A model generated the notes under the pieces. The model was not told where the DNA came from and did no database searches. It saw nothing but the letters and a program-made list of their open reading frames with translations. The position numbers and the translations under genes were made by a program. Positions 59,096 through 64,000 of a stretch of 64,000 bases of DNA are shown one piece after another; the stretch's first letter is position 1; each line of letters starts with the position of its first letter. Origin of the DNA: Psococerastis gibbosa (taxonomy: Eukaryota > Arthropoda > Insecta > Psocodea > Psocidae); the NCBI GenBank assembly GCA_963971405.1, contig OZ020486.1, positions 8,517,419-8,581,418 of the forward strand, written 5' to 3'.

Positions 59096-60980
59096 TAAAA
59101 TAGGCCGGCTAGACAATTATGGTCTTTCGACTGGAATCACTCGTGCGAGGGAGCTTGTTCCAACTTACCGAACCCTCTAACCTTATACTTTTCCATTATT
59201 AGTTGACCTCTCAGGACTTGGAGGGGTTCACACTCGCACGGTGTTTCTCTCAGAACATTAAAAGACTTGTGAACAGGGTGAATTTGCCTACAATATATAT
59301 ATATAAGGTTAACATGAAAAAAAGACTTATTGTTCGCCAATTGTATTGTTGCAATAAAGTTGTTATTCATACATTCAATATTTCATGGATTGCTTGAAGA
59401 TGAGTCTACTCCTCTTTTCTCCGTGTACATGTAACAAGGGCATCCTATGTAGCTATAATAACCGTAAAATTGATGAATGTACTATAACAGACTAACAAAT
59501 ACTCTTACTATATATTTTGTTTTTGGAAAATCAAATTTTAAAGGATTGTAGAGCTAATATTGAGGATTTAATAATTAGAAGGAATATTCCACTACGTTTC
59601 TATGTACAGTATGTGGCCGAAACAAACACCGTTGGACGTCCGTCAGTGGAAAGTGCTCATAAATTTTTTAATTGTTTCCTTTTTGTTTTACAGTTTTAGT
59701 TGAAATAGCTTATTTTAACTATTTCTATGTATTATTTATTATAGGTTAATTGTAAGAGTTGGCCGAAAGGGCCACAATTCGCCCAATAGGAAAGTGAAGA
59801 CAATTTTCATTCTTTAATATTTTCAGTATTTTTGTCACTTTTCTGCGTCTTTCATGAATGTGAGTGACGGACACACACTATGTGGAGGATTATTCTTGTT
59901 AAAGTGAAATCATTGACATCATCAATAATTATTGATAATAATCATGGTTACACCCAGATCCAGTTGCCCCGGTGTGAGTTAGGACTCTGCTATCAAAAGG
60001 AGTCGTGACTCACTCACTTCTGATTGTTCAGAACTTCCTCTGGGGAAATAATTGAAAAACACAATTGTTGGCTGACTCAATACCACCCACGTTATAAAAT
60101 CAAAAAATATCTGGACTTGGCGGGATTCGAATCTACTTCGCTTGTACAAGTAAAAAAATTGATGATCCAATATCACTGTTTTATTTTTATGTGCACACTA
60201 CCAAGTTGCCGCAGTTTGAAACATGCTCTGCTCTAATGGAATCAACATGGTAGGGCCGTTGGCAATATATATATTTTTTTTATATAATAGTAATTTTGTA
60301 CACACATCTGAGTTCGATCTCTTAAAGTTATCGTCAGGTAAAATTAAATATAAATTATTGTTCTGTGTACTTACATAGTCCTCAATATTAGCTCTAAAAC
60401 TAATATTTCCTATTTTGTAAAATATCTGATAGTTTGTTAAGGCAAACCTTTCCGAATTGTTTAGTTATTTAGTTATTTTTAATTATTTTGACAAAATAAT
60501 TTATTTCCCTGTTCTTAAGCCTGAAATCTTATTAAAATAGGTTTATGAAAACAAATGATGCTAAAAATACAAGCTTTCACAATAAATTTAATTTTCGCAC
60601 TTTACATATTATTACTCAGTATACGGATTTTACGGAATTGTAGTAAATCAGTTGGATAAAATACCTGTATTTTGCAAAAGGTAATATTGTTTATAGGAGT
60701 TTTAATATGTTTCCGATTGTCGAAGATATGAATAAATAGCATGAGAATGACTCGGCCGATTTTGTTTTCATATAATTTATAAAACAATGGGTTATGCGTT
60801 ATAAATAGACCTCTTTTGTTTAGGAAACAATCTGATCATTGGTCAACCGTGCCGATCAACCAATCAAAGGATTGGTATTTTTACGCCATTTCTCTATGGA
60901 TTTCTACACAAAAGAGATTTATTCTGGACTCATTATGAATAAAATTAACTTTCTAAAATTTCACGCCATACAATTATAAA
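59096..60980. other. Intergenic, no gene seen
   Basis: AT-rich. Holds a B-box scrap of the SINE family (60115-60135, minus) and a copy of the ACCAAGTTG repeat (60195-60262, reversed). Confidence 0.4.
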
Positions 60981-60984
60981 AAGC

Positions 60985-61511
60985 ACAACCGGCTCCCGCC
61001 ATCGTCAAGTGTAAGAAAACCTTCAAACCAGGAGCATGCAGGATAAGTAAGGGGTTTATGAACTAGGTAGACCGTAAGCATTGCATTAGTTTATATATTA
61101 GGCAAACTGGTTGGGGTTTTAAAGAAAGAATAGCCGAACATAGACGCGGAGTAGGAAAACCAGACACTTCTAAGTCCTCCTTGGCCCAAACTAGAAACGC
61201 CCACAACCACGCCTGTGACTTCGATAAGAGATAAGAAAGAGCCAATAATGGAAAACTATTTGTTTATTTTACTCCATAATTTAGAAACTATTGAGGTAAG
61301 AAAAGCTATTGCTCAAAACAAACCTTTACTTAATGACAACCTGTTTAAATCAGTTTAAGTAGTTCTCCCTTGTCGGAGCTAACATTTTAATGCTTAATTA
61401 TTGTTTACCATAAGCTATACTGTACGTAGGCCTATCTTGACAATGAGTTTAGGTTTTATCTTGCAAACTCTTGTTTTGACTGTTTTCTTACACTTGACGA
61501 TGGCCGGTTGT
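60985..61511 (+). mobile_element. Penelope-like retroelement remnant with GIY-YIG endonuclease segment
   Basis: At 61093-61232 the plus strand reads YIRQTGWGFKERIAEHRRGV, then GKPDTSKSSLAQTRNAHNHA. This matches the GIY-YIG endonuclease tail of Penelope-like elements (usual YIGQTGR); here G is replaced by R. A further frame ends LLNDNLFKSV-stop at 61358. Inverted copies of CATCGTCAAGTGTAAGAAAAC and ACAACCGG bound it (60985-61020, 61482-61511). Penelope elements often carry inverted terminal repeats. Confidence 0.7.
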
Positions 61512-61974
61512 TTTTATTATTGTATAACGTAAAACTTTACTAAGTTATTTTTATACAGTAAGTTTTACAATGTAATGTGGTAATTTTTGCTTAAGAAGTT
61601 TATACTACTTTATATTAATCAATCCGCAACAATTTTATGCAATTTGGAGTACTTCTCTCTCGCACATATTTGCAATAGGTAATTTAAAAAGCTCTCGACT
61701 GTTAAAATGTATTGTATTATTGTCGGCGCAAGATAAAGAATTTGCATGTTAAATGGAAAGCAGACCCATTTTTTATTCATTGTTCATTCATTGTTTAGAA
61801 TTAAGAATTTAAAACATAACCCGGATATGCTGCATCATGTTTTATTTCGCCAATGCCGCTAGGCACAAATGGGGTATCTTCACTTACCTTAAACCCCCAG
61901 AAACACGCCAAACAACCTCATGCTCTATTTTAAATTAATACATTGTTCTTAAAACTTATCCATAGTGGTGGGCA

Positions 61975-62200
61975 CATGCCTTTCCTTGCTGTGTAGTGCG
62001 GGCACTCAAAAGCCATGTGGTCTGGGGTGACGTCTTACTGCCCACACTCACATCGAGGCTAGTGTTGTGGTTGTCGCTTGGCCCGTGGTGGAAGGATTGG
62101 CCGACGGGGTAATTCTCACTGTTACCAGAGACGCCCGGGCGTTACAAGATGTAGCGAACCTGTGTATATGGGGACAACAACACGACGACGGACATCTTCT
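61975..62200. mobile_element. Two small LINE scraps
   Basis: Minus 61975-62060 reads RCECGQ then TPDHMAFECPHYTARKGM, a zinc-knuckle tail. Plus 62088-62200 reads LADGVILTVTRDARALQDVA, like an RT active-site segment with LADD changed to LADG. Confidence 0.5.
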
Positions 62201-62224
62201 GGTTTGCCTTACGTTAAGTAAGTA

Positions 62225-63530
62225 AGTATTGTGGTCTTACTTAGTTTTTCCTCTTACTGTGCGAGAGAGAATGATGGCCATTAATATAAACGCACTCTTA
62301 CTAATTATGAAACTTTGTATTACAGTATCTGGCATGTAGCCGACTGAAGCCTTATCTGTTAAATTATTGTATTCCCTACATTCTATCATTGAACGATGAT
62401 CTCGCGTGACTGGCTATAGTATGTCCCTGACTGTTTTTTGTTGATAAATGGGATTTTTACAATATTTCATCTATTTCTTTTCCTATACGGTAGTTCTTAG
62501 GCTACCATGTACGTTCATTGACTTAAAGTGCGTATGAGTCCTGAGATTTTGGCATTTAACTGACTTTTTAGAAATGAGAGCAGACCAATTGAAGCGTGGA
62601 AATAAAAACCAGGTTAACCACCATAATAATTATTTTGTCACTATTTTTTTATGTCATAATGTCATGACATGACACATTTGCCATCTATCTACCAACTGCA
62701 ACTACAGTTTTGCCACTGTCGCTTGGCGCTGTTGTCAGGACATTCGCCATGTCACTTGGATCGTAAAACTAATTTCGAATTTTTGGCGGTTAACCCGGGT
62801 TTTTATTTCTACGCTTCAACTTGTTTGTTTATCTTATCTGCAAGACCTAGAGTAGCCCCCCCCCCCCCCCTATTCAGTAGAACACTCAGAGAAGAGCCAG
62901 GAGTTGACAACGACATTAGTGCGGAAGCCTAATCTATTATATAGAACATGTGATTGTATCTGTGTCTTAAATAGGTTAATACGGATCAAAAAAATTATTA
63001 ACTTCTAATAATAAGGTAGTGTATTAACTGCGCTAGGTTGGCTTAGTAATAGAAGAGAAAAGTCTATACTTATTAATTTAATTATTTATTAATGCAATAA
63101 GATTTCCCAATTGCCTACAAACTAAGTTTAAAATAAATGTACAAAAGTCAGCAAAGAGGGAAACACCTACGCATATAAAGCTGCATTTACGACTTATGCA
63201 CTTTACATAAAGCAAAACATCCTCCATCAATGATCAAAGGATTCAGTACCTGGCTATAGTATTACCCTTGTTCACTGGACCTGATGTCATTTGCTTCTAA
63301 ATCTATAAGAAGACTGGGGTTTGGTTGTCTTTCACTATGGACGTGGGCTTCTACTAATTCGTGCCAGGGACAATCAAAGCCCGGGCTTCTTATCCAATTA
63401 TAAGCAAAGGAAGTGAGATCATTTTACGTCCAACAATAACACACACACAACAGATAGTTCATCAAAGCATATGGCTCCAACTTGTTTACTTGGTCAGTAA
63501 ATTAAATGTGCGATCAGTATTTGAAGGAAA
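62225..63530. other. Intergenic or intronic, no gene seen
   Basis: Contains a poly-C tract at about 62857-62870 and a SINE tail scrap at 63030-63065. May lie in an intron of the gene at the right edge. Confidence 0.4.
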
Positions 63531-63539
63531 GCACCATTA

Positions 63540-63674
63540 GGGGGGTTTCCACATACGTCAATAGTCAATAGTAAATATGGTTTTGACGTGGTCGCAGACA
63601 TTTTTAGTATGTCTTTAATGTCTGCTAAAACGTCAATACCATATTGACTATTGACGTATGTGGAAACACCCGCC
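63540..63674. mobile_element. Hairpin MITE, GGCGGGTGTTTCC family, at a splice donor
   Basis: 135 bases, TSD TTA (63537-63539, 63675-63677). Arms share CATACGTCAATAGTCAATA. Its end is 13 bases from the exon edge at 63687. Confidence 0.9.
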
Positions 63675-63686
63675 TTAACAACTTAC

Positions 63687-64000
63687 ACAACAACACTTTC
63701 TACATCTTTGTCATCAACTACAATACCAGCTGGAGCAGGTAGCGGCAAGGTTCCGCCAAAATTAGCCGCCATTTTTTTTCCAACATTAGGTACAGACATA
63801 CCATAATATCTGTATACTTTCTCAATCAGTACCTCCTTCTTATCCTTCGAGTACCCACCGATCTTTTTCTCCTTGAGAAATTCCTTCAAACTGAAAATAT
63901 TTGCCTTGTGCACATTGTTTGCCATGGCTAGAGCTGCTACATCCACCGGGGTTATGGAGGTGCGACTTTTCTTTGCGGGCGTTGTTTTAACTGCAACATT
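63687..64000 (-). CDS. Partial exon of an unidentified protein with a SAP-like segment
   Basis: The frame is open from the right edge to a good donor (GT|GTAAGT) at 63687-63681. The peptide starts with a lysine-rich piece (KTTPAKKSRTS), then SLKEFLKEKKIGGYSKDKKE-VLIEKVYRYYGM. That resembles the helix-extension-helix of SAP DNA-binding domains, a family often found in chromatin and DNA-modifying proteins. The rest is a low-complexity glycine/proline and acidic tail. The gene extends both past the right edge and, through an intron, to the left, but no next exon could be found. A hairpin MITE begins 13 bases into the intron. Confidence 0.5.

Overview
The window is animal nuclear DNA, most likely from an arthropod and probably an insect. 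It has spliced genes with GT-AG introns, long intergenic stretches and a very heavy load of transposon remains. The RHOBTB fragment carries a DLR-x-x-YRD-x-x-YLS stretch that I recall from the fly protein rather than the vertebrate one. The U6 snRNA body matches the arthropod form, and the LINE tails ([12 protein letters not shown] and [11 protein letters not shown] types) are common in insects. I cannot name the species.

Host genes. (1) RHOBTB, minus strand: three coding exons for the Rho-type G domain (462-659, 3468-3571, 8495-8680); the gene runs off the left edge. A tandem array of partial copies of its first coding exon lies directly upstream (about 8571-9605). (2) GHITM/TMBIM5, minus strand: four coding exons (32361-36846) plus a probable 5' UTR exon ending at 37246; the assembled protein is 341 aa and looks complete. 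(3) TBC1D25, plus strand: nine coding exons (49935-58289), 937 aa, complete, with a PB1-like N-terminus and a Rab-GAP TBC domain. (4) At the right edge, minus strand, the partial exon of an unidentified protein with a SAP-like segment (63687-64000). A U6 snRNA-like sequence lies at 10436-10542 (minus).

The centre (37329-46739) is a 9.4-kb DNA transposon of the ISL2EU (IS4EU) type. It has 12-bp terminal inverted repeats (GGGGTATACAGG) and AT target duplications. Two convergent spliced genes both read through without a break: a THAP-DDE transposase (37567-40421, plus) and a SWIM/YqaJ-nuclease protein (43751-46424, minus). It sits between the 5' UTR exon of GHITM and a CRE/GC-box/NRF-1-like promoter cluster at 46768-46807. 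It may therefore have split the GHITM promoter from its gene.

The remainder is mostly repeats: fragments of several LINE families, a Penelope-like remnant with a GIY-YIG segment, tRNA-derived SINEs clustered at 26.4-27.2 kb, hAT elements with 8-bp duplications, mariner-like palindromes with TA duplications, and a large group of hairpin MITEs with 3-bp TNA duplications (PIF/Harbinger type). In the hairpins the two arms match each other but differ between elements. Long poly-C/poly-G tracts recur at fixed places within several repeat families. No rRNA gene, CRISPR array or bacterial-type operon is present.
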